Origin: an uncultured Clostridia bacterium | GTDB taxonomy: Bacteria; Bacillota; Clostridia; Christensenellales; CAG-917 | DNA: 5,467 nt | Direction of reading: 5' to 3' | NCBI GenBank assembly: GCA_937881285.1 | Contig: CALGEU010000326.1 | Coordinates: 1-5,467 of the forward strand | In this document: positions 1-5,467 of the stretch, in pieces | Layout of the letters: every line of letters begins with the position of its first letter | How positions within the stretch are numbered: the first letter of the stretch is position 1 | Made by a program: the position numbers and the translations under genes | The notes under the pieces: model-generated | What the model was told of the DNA's origin: nothing | The model's input: the letters and a program-made list of their open reading frames with translations, nothing else | The model's database searches: none

Positions 1-659
1 ATTGCGTCGGCAACTTCGTCGGGAGTGCCGAGACGGGAAAGCGGAATGGAGTTGTCGCAAAGATCCTGAATGTCGGAGTCGGAATAGACTTTCATCATAT
101 CGGTGGAGATTGCGCCGGGTGCAACGGCGTTTACGCGCACCCCCATAGGCACGACTTCTTTGGCAAGTGCTTTGGTGAAGCCGATGACGGCAGCTTTTGT
201 TGCAGAATATGCAACTTCCATGCTTGCGCCTTTCACTCCCCACACCGACGAAACGTTGACGATAGAACCGTTTGAGTGTGAAAGCATATCGGGAAGAACC
301 GCCTTCGTGACGTTGAACACACCGTCCACGTTGACAGAAAACATTTCGTGCCAGTCGTCGATTGTCGTGTCGATGAAAAGCCCGCTTTTTGCGATGCCTG
401 CGTCGTTGACTAGAATATCGATTCTACCGAAACGTTTTTTCACTGCCGAGACCGCCGCCGATACGCTTTGCGCGTCGGATACGTCGCAAAAAACGGCAAA
501 AACTCCGCCGTAAACGGAGTTCAGTTCGTCCTGCAATTGTTGGGCGCGCTCTTTTGAGCGATTGTAGGTGAAAGCGACGTTGTACTTTCCTGCACACTTT
601 TTGACGAGTGCTTCACCGATGCCGCGACTTCCGCCCGTGATGAAAATTGTCTTTGTCAT
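1..659 (-). CDS. SDR-family oxidoreductase, FabG-like (3' end missing)
   Basis: NAD(P)-dependent reductase of the classical short-chain dehydrogenase family, most like 3-oxoacyl-ACP reductase FabG (cytosolic, reduces a ketoacyl group during fatty acid elongation). The reading frame is open from ATG at 659 to the window edge, giving 219 complete codons; FabG proteins are about 245 residues, so roughly 25 C-terminal residues lie outside. Visible signatures in order: Rossmann cofactor motif TGGSRGIG at residues 8-15, NDAG at 85-88 (usually NNAG), and the catalytic tetrad Asn110, Ser138, Tyr151 and Lys155 (YSATK). The APG motif follows at 181-182. The start is fixed by the cofactor strand beginning at residue 4. 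No good Shine-Dalgarno is seen; the nearest purine run (GGACGG) ends about 12 nt upstream. It lies beyond a terminator, so it is probably transcribed on its own or with genes to the left. The family is certain; the FabG substrate is not, because many SDRs share this pattern and no fab neighbours are visible. Confidence 0.9.
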   Translation of the reverse strand, partial: MTKTIFITGGSRGIGEALVKKCAGKYNVAFTYNRSKERAQQLQDELNSVYGGVFAVFCDVSDAQSVSAAVSAVKKRFGRIDILVNDAGIAKSGLFIDTTIDDWHEMFSVNVDGVFNVTKAVLPDMLSHSNGSIVNVSSVWGVKGASMEVAYSATKAAVIGFTKALAKEVVPMGVRVNAVAPGAISTDMMKVYSDSDIQDLCDNSIPLSRLGTPDEVADA

Positions 660-776
660 AATGTCGTATTGCCGTCCAAAGCGACACAAAACGAAAATCG
701 TATCGAACAGGTCTTTCTTTGAAAATTATCGATTGTTTATCTACAATCACCTTGCGATACGATTGCAAAAAGGCAT
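660..776 (-). promoter_or_regulatory. Presumed promoter and leader of the SDR gene
   Basis: This is the only non-coding space between the upstream terminator and the SDR start, so a promoter for the SDR gene is expected here if the terminator is efficient. On the minus strand a GATAAT hexamer (725-730) resembles a -10 element, but no good -35 sits at the usual 16-18 nt. An alternative TTGCAA at 763-768 has only poor -10 candidates downstream. The segment also carries the two inverted repeats described separately. The assignment rests mainly on position. Confidence 0.35.
696..764. repeat. Nested inverted repeats in the SDR leader
   Basis: A perfect 10-nt inverted repeat pairs AATCGTATCG (696-705) with CGATACGATT (755-764), separated by 49 nt. 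Inside it a second inverted repeat pairs GATTGT (731-736) with ACAATC (743-748) around a 6-nt loop. Both lie between the terminator and the SDR start codon. They could be operator half-sites for a dimeric regulator, or paired arms of an RNA leader with an inner hairpin. The sequence does not decide between these, and neither arm matches a riboswitch consensus I recognise. Confidence 0.5.
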
Positions 777-815
777 AAAAACGTCACGACGATTGACCAA
801 CCGTCGTGACGTTTT
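777..815 (-). terminator. Rho-independent terminator after the lipoprotein gene
   Basis: A 14-bp perfect stem (arms 778-791 and 802-815) with a 10-nt loop lies 5 nt beyond the lipoprotein stop codon. Read on the minus strand, the stem core CGTCGTGACG is followed directly by TTTTT and, a few bases on, a second T run. This is a textbook intrinsic terminator ending the asnS-asnA-aspS-lipoprotein unit. Read on the plus strand only four Ts follow the core, so activity in that direction would be weaker. Confidence 0.9.
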
Positions 816-820
816 GCCGA

Positions 821-2215
821 TTATTCGCTTTCTTTTTCGGGTCTGCCGATACCGATATAGGTGCTTTCGGCATCTTCTGCATCCTTGTCAAAGGTCAAAA
901 GATTGATGGTGTGCAGATAGTTGTCGTCATCGGTTGCGAAGAAGAAGAAATCGTTGCCGATGAAGTCAAGCACGAATCCGTCCGTCTTGATGCCTTCGGA
1001 AATCACCGTCGTGATGTTGTCGGTTGCTCCCCTATAAGAAATCTTGTAGAGCGCGGAAGCGGATGACGTTGCGGAGAAATACACCACGCCTGCTTCTTTG
1101 TCGACTTTCCAAATGGTTTGAGAAGAGTCGCTCACGAGAACGGGATTTTCCGTTTCGATGCCGTTGTACCAGCAATATTTGCTGTCTGCGTTGTATGCGA
1201 GCGCGCCTTCATCATAACCGAGCGGAACGAGCGTCGTGGAAGAAATGTGATTGAGCAATTTTTCAGTACCCTTCACGTCGGACGCCTTTGCCATGAACAA
1301 ACCGTCTTTTTTTGTTTCGCTGTTTTCAGTGTGCGTTTTGTTGTAGTAAATAGTGACAGAACCGTCGCTTTCGACGTACATTTTCGCAAGCGTGTATTTG
1401 AACACGTTGAGTTGGTCGTTTTCGGGAGTTTTGCCTTCCGTCACGAACGTGTCGATGGTTGCGAGAGTGCGTTGATTGCTGCCGTCAAGGTTGATTGCGC
1501 AAAGGTTGTTGTAGTTCTTGTAACTGTCTTCGCTCGGAGCGTTCTGAACGTAGAACATTTCGTTTGAACCGTACGTCCATGCGATGCTTGCGACGTTTTC
1601 AAGCAACGTGCCTTTGGTTGCGCCTTGTCCGTTGTCGATATTCTTGTTGGTCTTCATGCCCGAGAAGTCGATGTAACTCACGGTGTTGCTCGTGAAATAC
1701 AAAACTCTGGAAGACGTGAAGATATATTCGGAAGAACGAGTGCCGATAGTTCCGATGAGTTGAGTCACGGAGCCGTCGATTTTGGTGCGCATAAAGTCGG
1801 TGTCGGTGGTGGAAGCGGTGCCGGATTTGTCTTTGTCGATGTTGGGCGTTGCATAATAAATCCATTCGCCGAAAATCGCGATGCCGCCGTTGACGGAAGA
1901 GTTGTAGACGCTCTTCGGGACGAGAAGTTTGCTCGTCGAATTGTCAATCGTGCCGTCTTCTTTCACTTCTGCGCGAACGATGCCTTGTTTGGTTGCCGCG
2001 CCCCACGTCGCGTCTGCGTCTGCGCCGACGTATCCGTTGACGAAATAAACGTAATTGCCTTGTTTGACGATATAGCCGCCGTTGGATTCAACGGGTGCGG
2101 TCGCATCGCCGCCGCCGATTGCGGTGTTCTTGTAAGGATTGCAGGCAACCAACGTCGCGACGCTTATCACGAGAACCAAAATTGCCGCAAATGCGCTAAA
2201 AAGTTTCTTTTTCAT
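821..2215 (-). CDS. Secreted lipoprotein with beta-propeller-like repeats
   Basis: Protein of 464 residues of unknown function. Residues 1-25 form a lipoprotein signal: basic MKKK, a hydrophobic stretch at about 5-22, and the lipobox LVAC with Cys25 as the predicted lipidated residue. The mature part (about 440 residues) should be anchored on the outer face of the cytoplasmic membrane. It is rich in Ser, Thr, Asn, Asp and Tyr and contains recurring strand pairs of the type 'G-x-x-hydrophobic-Tyr-Tyr/Phe': near residues 53-59 (NYVYFVN), 117-122 (EWIYYA), 170-175 (RVLYFT), 219-223 (EMFYV), 288-291 (TIYY), 376-380 (GVVYF) and 422-427 (DFFFFA). Spacing of roughly 50-90 residues suggests a propeller of several blades, like the DUF5050/LRP1-type propeller lipoproteins common in Clostridia; that family name is from memory. 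A strong Shine-Dalgarno fixes the start. It lies 37 nt after aspS with no terminator between, so it is probably cotranscribed, although nothing ties it to amino acid or tRNA metabolism. No enzymatic motif is visible. Confidence 0.85.
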   Translation of the reverse strand: MKKKLFSAFAAILVLVISVATLVACNPYKNTAIGGGDATAPVESNGGYIVKQGNYVYFVNGYVGADADATWGAATKQGIVRAEVKEDGTIDNSTSKLLVPKSVYNSSVNGGIAIFGEWIYYATPNIDKDKSGTASTTDTDFMRTKIDGSVTQLIGTIGTRSSEYIFTSSRVLYFTSNTVSYIDFSGMKTNKNIDNGQGATKGTLLENVASIAWTYGSNEMFYVQNAPSEDSYKNYNNLCAINLDGSNQRTLATIDTFVTEGKTPENDQLNVFKYTLAKMYVESDGSVTIYYNKTHTENSETKKDGLFMAKASDVKGTEKLLNHISSTTLVPLGYDEGALAYNADSKYCWYNGIETENPVLVSDSSQTIWKVDKEAGVVYFSATSSASALYKISYRGATDNITTVISEGIKTDGFVLDFIGNDFFFFATDDDNYLHTINLLTFDKDAEDAESTYIGIGRPEKESE

Positions 2216-2221
2216 TATATT

Positions 2222-2227
2222 TCTCCT
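2222..2227 (-). promoter_or_regulatory. Ribosome binding site of the lipoprotein gene
   Basis: AGGAGA on the minus strand, 6 nt before the ATG at 2215. This near-consensus site fixes the lipoprotein start and suggests efficient initiation independent of aspS translation. Confidence 0.85.
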
Positions 2228-2242
2228 GGGGACAAAGTCCCT
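2228..2242 (-). other. Small hairpin in the aspS-lipoprotein gap
   Basis: GGGAC and GTCCC arms (2237-2241 and 2229-2233) around a 3-nt loop, with one possible extra G-U pair, sit one base from the Shine-Dalgarno of the lipoprotein gene. There is no U-tract after it, so it is not an intrinsic terminator. It could affect mRNA processing or access to the ribosome binding site, or be chance. Confidence 0.45.
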
Positions 2243-2252
2243 TTTGATATTC

Positions 2253-4004
2253 TTATTTCTCTTCTTTGGGCATATCGATTTTGATATGCACTTCTCTCAG
2301 TTGCTTCTCGGTGACGGTGCTGGGTGCGCCCATAAGCACGTCGCGAGCGTTTCTGTCCATCGGGAAGGTGATGATTTCTCTAATGCTGGGTTCGTTTGCA
2401 AGAAGCATTACGATACGGTCAACGCCCGGTGCGATACCTGCGTGCGGCGGTGCGCCGAATTTGAACGCGTTGTAAAGTGCCGAGAATTTCTCTTCGATGA
2501 CTTCTTTGCCGTAACCGACGATTTCAAACGCCTTTTCCATAATTGCAGGCTCGTGGTTTCTCACCGCGCCCGAACTCAATTCCACGCCGTTGACCACGCT
2601 GTCGTATTGATATGCGACGATGTCGAGCGGATCTTTGTTGTTGAGTGCGTCGAGTCCGCCTTGCGGCATAGAGAACGGATTGTGGCAGAAGCCGAGATTG
2701 CCTTCGTCGTCGTATTCGTACATCGGGAAGTCCACGATCCAGCAGAATCTGAACGCGTCTTTTTCGAGAAGGTCGAGACCGACGCCGAGTTCGGTGCGAA
2801 CGTAGCCCGCTTGTTTTTCGACGCCCTTCTCTTCTGCGAGAATCGCGACGAATCCGCCTGCGTTCAAGCCGAGTCTTTCAACGAGTGCGTCTTTGCTGTC
2901 AGCAAGGAATTTCGCAATTCCGCCTGCAAGTTCGCCTTTCTCGTCGAGTTTGAACCAGTACATATTGCTTGCGCCGTTGAGTTTTGCTTTTTCGACGAGT
3001 GCGTCAATCCACTTTCTCGTCTCTTTGAAATCGTTGACGGCGATTGCCTTTATAGTCTTACCTTTTTCAAAGAACGGTGCTTTTTCTGAAAGAATGTCCG
3101 TGACGTCTTTGATGATAAGCGGGTTGCGAAGGTCAGGTTTGTCCGAGCCGTAATCTCTCATTGCGTCGCGATAAGTGATTCTGCGGAACGGACCTTCGTC
3201 GACTTTGTAGTTCTTGGGAGAGAACTCTTTGAACACGCCGCTGAGCACGTCTTCCATAACCGCAAAAACGTCTTCCTGCGTCGCGAAGCACATTTCGGTG
3301 TCGAGTTGATAGAACTCGCCCGGGCTTCTGTCCGCACGCGCGTCTTCGTCTCTGAAGCACGGCGCAATCTGGAAGTATTTGTCAAAACCCGAAGCCATGA
3401 GCAATTGTTTGTATTGCTGCGGTGCTTGCGGAAGCGCATAGAAGTGACCCGGATAAAGTCTTGACGGCACGATATAGTCACGTGCTCCTTCGGGAGAAGA
3501 CGACGTAAGAATCGGGGTCGTGATTTCCAAAAATCCGAGCGAAGTCATCTTGTTGCGAAGCCAACTGACCACTTTGGAGCGGAACACTATCTTCGCTTTT
3601 ACGTCGGGGTTTCTCAAATCGAGAAAACGATATTTGAGACGTACGTCTTCACGAGATTGAGTGCTTGTTGCGATTTCAAACGGGAGAAGTTCGTAGCACT
3701 TGCCGAGCAGTTCGATTTTTTCGGGTTCGATTTCAATCATACCCGTGGGCATATCCTTGTTGGGTGCGCTTCTCAAAACCACTTTACCTTCGATGGATAT
3801 CGTGCTTTCGCGCGGGATAGAGCGGATTTGTTCTTTCTTCTCTTCGTCGCTCACGACCGCCTGCGTATATCCGTAGTAGTCGCGCAACACGAAGAAGATG
3901 ACTGCGCCAAGGTCGCGTACGCTGGAAAGCCAGCCGCACAGTTTGACGTGTTTGCCTTCGTCGGATTGTCTTAATTCTCCGCAATTGTGAGTTCTCAGTT
4001 CCAT
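2253..4004 (-). CDS. aspS: Aspartyl-tRNA synthetase
   Basis: Cytosolic class IIb enzyme that activates aspartate with ATP and loads it onto tRNA-Asp. Length from ATG at 4004 is 583 residues, as expected for bacterial AspRS (about 590). Domain order: N-terminal OB-fold anticodon-binding domain (about 1-105, with RDLG at 30-33), catalytic motif 1 around FLEITTP (158-164) and PEGARDY (171-177), QAPQ at 193-196, motif 2 FRDED (217-221) with RSPGEFYQLD (226-235), the bacteria-specific GAD insertion (roughly 285-400), and motif 3 with APGVDR ending at Arg530, the ATP-binding arginine. The frame also opens with GTG at 4010, but AAAGG (4010-4014) lies 5 nt before the ATG and would overlap the GTG, so ATG is preferred. 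Motif 2 and motif 3 wording, plus HAG in place of the usual HGG, resemble the alphaproteobacterial AspRS subtype more than that of Bacillus or E. coli. Leu32 matches discriminating enzymes. It follows asnA after 41 nt and is probably cotranscribed with it. Confidence 0.97.
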   Translation of the reverse strand: MELRTHNCGELRQSDEGKHVKLCGWLSSVRDLGAVIFFVLRDYYGYTQAVVSDEEKKEQIRSIPRESTISIEGKVVLRSAPNKDMPTGMIEIEPEKIELLGKCYELLPFEIATSTQSREDVRLKYRFLDLRNPDVKAKIVFRSKVVSWLRNKMTSLGFLEITTPILTSSSPEGARDYIVPSRLYPGHFYALPQAPQQYKQLLMASGFDKYFQIAPCFRDEDARADRSPGEFYQLDTEMCFATQEDVFAVMEDVLSGVFKEFSPKNYKVDEGPFRRITYRDAMRDYGSDKPDLRNPLIIKDVTDILSEKAPFFEKGKTIKAIAVNDFKETRKWIDALVEKAKLNGASNMYWFKLDEKGELAGGIAKFLADSKDALVERLGLNAGGFVAILAEEKGVEKQAGYVRTELGVGLDLLEKDAFRFCWIVDFPMYEYDDEGNLGFCHNPFSMPQGGLDALNNKDPLDIVAYQYDSVVNGVELSSGAVRNHEPAIMEKAFEIVGYGKEVIEEKFSALYNAFKFGAPPHAGIAPGVDRIVMLLANEPSIREIITFPMDRNARDVLMGAPSTVTEKQLREVHIKIDMPKEEK

Positions 4005-4009
4005 AAACA

Positions 4010-4014
4010 CCTTT
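4010..4014 (-). promoter_or_regulatory. Ribosome binding site deciding the aspS start
   Basis: AAAGG (continuing TG) on the minus strand lies 5 nt upstream of ATG at 4004. The alternative GTG at 4010 would fall inside this site, so the shorter protein beginning MELRTHNCG is the more likely product. Confidence 0.7.
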
Positions 4015-4045
4015 GAGTATTTTTGAATTAGATTTTTGTTTTATA

Positions 4046-5056
4046 TCAAAGCAGATTTATGCCTGCTTCGTCGCATCTTTCGTGCATTTCGTCGGGCCAC
4101 AGACTCGATTGCACTTCGCCGATATGCGCTTTTTGCAGTATCAGCATACAAAGTCTCGATTGTCCTATTCCGCCGCCTATCGTGAGCGGAAGCGTACCTG
4201 CGATTATTTGCTTGTGGTAGTCGTTTTCGAGTCTGTCCGTCGCGTTTGCAAGTTCCAGTTGTTTTTTGAGACTATCCGCATCGACTCTTATGCCCATCGA
4301 CGAGATTTCTATACTCTCGCCAAGCACCTCGTCATAAAAAATTATGTCTCCGTTGAGCGACCAGTCGTCGTAGTCGGGTGCTCTGCCGTCGTGCGGCTTT
4401 CCGTTTGAGAGTGCGCCGCCGATGTTCATAAGGAATATCGTTCCGTACTCTTTTGCAAGCGCGCTTTCTCTTTGGTGAGAATCGAGTTCTGGATATCTGT
4501 CAAGCGCGTCCTGCGTCGTGACGAAAGTCACTTCTCTTTTGAGATTCAGGTCGATAACGGGAAACGCCCTTTTGGTCTCGTCGAGCGTGTCGCATATCGC
4601 GGAAACGATTCTCGTCACTATCATTTTGAGAAAATCGCGGTTGCGTTGCTCTTTGGATATGACCATTTCCCAGTCCCACTGGTCAACGTAAATGGAGTGT
4701 TGGTTGTCGCACTTATCGTCTCTGCGGATTGCGTTCATATCCGTATAAAGACCTTCGCCGTTTCTGAAACCGTATCTTTTGAGCGCAAGTCTTTTCCATT
4801 TCGCAAGGGAGTGAACTATTTCCGCTTCAACTCCGCCCTGTTCGAGAATGTCGAATTTCACCGCTCTTTCGACGCCGTTAAGGTCGTCGTTGACGCCCGT
4901 TTTGCTCTTCACGAACAACGGCGCGGAAACTCTCTCGAATCCGAAATTTTTTATAAGGTTGCGCTGAAACGCGTCTTTTACGAATTTTATCGCTTTTTCC
5001 GTCTCGCGAACGGACATTTTGCTTTTATAACCTTCGGGCACAATCAAGGAATACAT
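4046..5056 (-). CDS. asnA: Aspartate-ammonia ligase (asparagine synthetase A)
   Basis: Cytosolic enzyme that makes asparagine from aspartate, ATP and free ammonia, releasing AMP and pyrophosphate through an aspartyl-adenylate. At 336 residues it matches the family (E. coli AsnA is 330). It is built on the class II synthetase catalytic core without an anticodon-binding domain. Family signatures are visible along the whole length: a DDLNGVERAV segment (57-66), VHSLAKWKR (81-89), GEGLYTDMNAIR (100-111), SIYVDQWDWE (121-130), RAPDYDDW (225-232), SSMGIRVDAD (252-261) and the motif-3 equivalent GGGIGQSR (294-301). No expected block is missing. ATG at 5056 has AGGAGA 6 nt upstream and gives the usual family N-terminus. 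It lies 54 nt after asnS and 41 nt before aspS with no terminator in either gap, which points to a single transcript supplying asparagine and charging Asn and Asp. It is unrelated to the glutamine-dependent AsnB enzymes. Confidence 0.98.
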   Translation of the reverse strand: MYSLIVPEGYKSKMSVRETEKAIKFVKDAFQRNLIKNFGFERVSAPLFVKSKTGVNDDLNGVERAVKFDILEQGGVEAEIVHSLAKWKRLALKRYGFRNGEGLYTDMNAIRRDDKCDNQHSIYVDQWDWEMVISKEQRNRDFLKMIVTRIVSAICDTLDETKRAFPVIDLNLKREVTFVTTQDALDRYPELDSHQRESALAKEYGTIFLMNIGGALSNGKPHDGRAPDYDDWSLNGDIIFYDEVLGESIEISSMGIRVDADSLKKQLELANATDRLENDYHKQIIAGTLPLTIGGGIGQSRLCMLILQKAHIGEVQSSLWPDEMHERCDEAGINLL

Positions 5057-5062
5057 ATCGTC

Positions 5063-5068
5063 TCTCCT
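5063..5068 (-). promoter_or_regulatory. Ribosome binding site of asnA
   Basis: AGGAGA on the minus strand (within AAAAAGGAGAG), 6 nt before the ATG at 5056. It is a strong site that settles the asnA start. Confidence 0.85.
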
Positions 5069-5110
5069 TTTTCTCGCATTTTCCCCCTGCAGAAAAAGTC
5101 TTTCGTGATT

Positions 5111-5467
5111 TTACGCCATAAGGTCGCCGGCGGTTCTGGAATAGAGTTGTACGTCACGGATGTTGCCGATGCCCGTCACGTACATAAGAATACGTTCGAG
5201 ACCGAGACCGAAACCGCTGTGCGGAACGCTGCCGTACTTTCTCAAATCCATATAACCGGTGTAGTCGTCAAGGTTCATTCCGCGCTCGACCATCGCCTGT
5301 TTGAGTTTGTCGTAGTCCGCTTCGCGCTCGGAGCAGCCGATGATTTCGCCGACGCCCGGAACGAGCAAGTCGGTTGCCGCAACGGTGAGTCCGTCGTCGT
5401 TTTGTTTCATATAGAAGGATTTTATCTTCTTGGGATAGTTGATGACGAATACGGGCTTGTTGAACAC
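5111..5467 (-). CDS. asnS: Asparaginyl-tRNA synthetase, C-terminal part
   Basis: The last 118 residues of a cytosolic class IIb synthetase that loads asparagine onto tRNA-Asn; full-length AsnRS is about 430-470 residues, so roughly the first three quarters lie beyond the right edge. The first codon in the window is a GTG (Val), which is internal and not a start. Signatures, counted from the window edge: NYPKKIKSFYM (10-20) followed by NDDGLTVAATDLL (23-35), GEIIG (40-44), DLRKYGSVPHSGFG (74-87), and motif 3 GLGLER (87-92) with the ATP-binding Arg92. These separate AsnRS from AspRS, which carries a GAD domain before motif 3, and from LysRS. Two local departures are a Cys in GCSERE where GGS(Q/E)RE is usual, and an unusual tail VQLYSRTAGDLMA where (I/L)P(F/Y)PRTxG is common. 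The catalytic core is intact as far as seen. A T-box leader, common before Gram-positive asnS genes, would lie outside the window. Confidence 0.95.
   Translation of the reverse strand: MFNKPVFVINYPKKIKSFYMKQNDDGLTVAATDLLVPGVGEIIGCSEREADYDKLKQAMVERGMNLDDYTGYMDLRKYGSVPHSGFGLGLERILMYVTGIGNIRDVQLYSRTAGDLMA

Noticed and set aside
1625..2284. Plus-strand reading frame of 219 codons opposite the lipoprotein gene
   Set aside because: It is a shadow of the lipoprotein coding strand, with biased composition and no recognisable motif; similar plus-strand frames at 103-513, 1118-1567, 3657-3974 and 4013-4408 were rejected for the same reason.
2139..3089. Long plus-strand reading frame (316 codons) opposite aspS and the lipoprotein gene
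   Set aside because: It overlaps two well-identified minus-strand genes, its translation is rich in Cys, Phe, Val, His and Arg with no domain, and it arises because the real genes rarely use codons whose complement is a stop.
4005..4010. GTG at 4010 as the aspS start
   Set aside because: The codon lies inside the AAAGGTG ribosome binding site that is correctly spaced for the ATG at 4004.
5044..5079. An 11-codon minus-strand mini-ORF (ATG at 5079) overlapping the asnA start in another frame
   Set aside because: It has only a G-run upstream as a poor ribosome binding site, and a frame this short occurs readily by chance; a leader-peptide or coupling role cannot be supported.
5057..5110. Possible riboswitch or terminator between asnS and asnA
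   Set aside because: The gap is only 54 nt, has no stable stem followed by Ts and is far too short for a T-box.
5465..5467. GTG at the right edge as a start of a short protein
   Set aside because: The residues after it align with the interior of AsnRS, so this is a gene truncated by the window edge.
1..5467. Mobile element, CRISPR array, phage or defence system
   Set aside because: No direct-repeat arrays, transposase or integrase motifs, terminal repeats or known defence domains were seen; the genes are intact housekeeping genes plus one lipoprotein.

Overview
The window reads as an ordinary, gene-dense stretch of a bacterial chromosome with every recognisable gene on the minus strand. Transcription order, from the high-coordinate end to the low: 3' end of asnS (asparaginyl-tRNA synthetase, cut by the window edge), asnA (ammonia-dependent asparagine synthetase), aspS (aspartyl-tRNA synthetase), a secreted lipoprotein of unknown function, a strong intrinsic terminator, then an SDR-family reductase cut by the left edge. 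Base composition looks moderate, CpG-containing words are frequent, ribosome binding sites are strong AGGAG types, and the lipoprotein signal is typical of Gram-positives. Together with the asnA/asnS arrangement, this suggests an uncultured anaerobic member of the Clostridia (Bacillota). That placement is an inference from sequence style and was not tested by phylogeny.

Region by region: 5111-5467 encodes the C-terminal catalytic part of AsnRS, including motif 3. A 54-nt gap with a good Shine-Dalgarno leads into asnA (4046-5056). A 41-nt AT-rich gap without a terminator leads into aspS (2253-4004; the ATG at 4004 is preferred over the GTG at 4010). A 37-nt gap with a small hairpin and a strong Shine-Dalgarno leads into the lipoprotein gene (821-2215). 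A 14-bp perfect stem followed by a U-tract (777-815) closes this unit. The 118-nt segment 660-777 holds the presumed promoter/leader of the SDR gene (3-659, incomplete) and carries two nested inverted repeats. No gap reaches 300 bases.

Functionally, the first three genes form a coherent aspartate/asparagine module. AsnA makes asparagine from aspartate and ammonia, AsnRS charges it onto tRNA-Asn, and AspRS charges aspartate onto tRNA-Asp. All three share the class II aminoacyl-tRNA synthetase catalytic fold, so neighbouring genes encode three distant paralogs. The AspRS has the sequence style of the alphaproteobacterial subtype and a Leu at the position linked to tRNA-Asp discrimination, which fits a genome with direct Asn-tRNA synthesis. 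The lipoprotein at the end of the unit has no evident link to this pathway. I saw no mobile element, CRISPR array, tRNA or rRNA, and no convincing sign of a novel defence or biosynthetic system.
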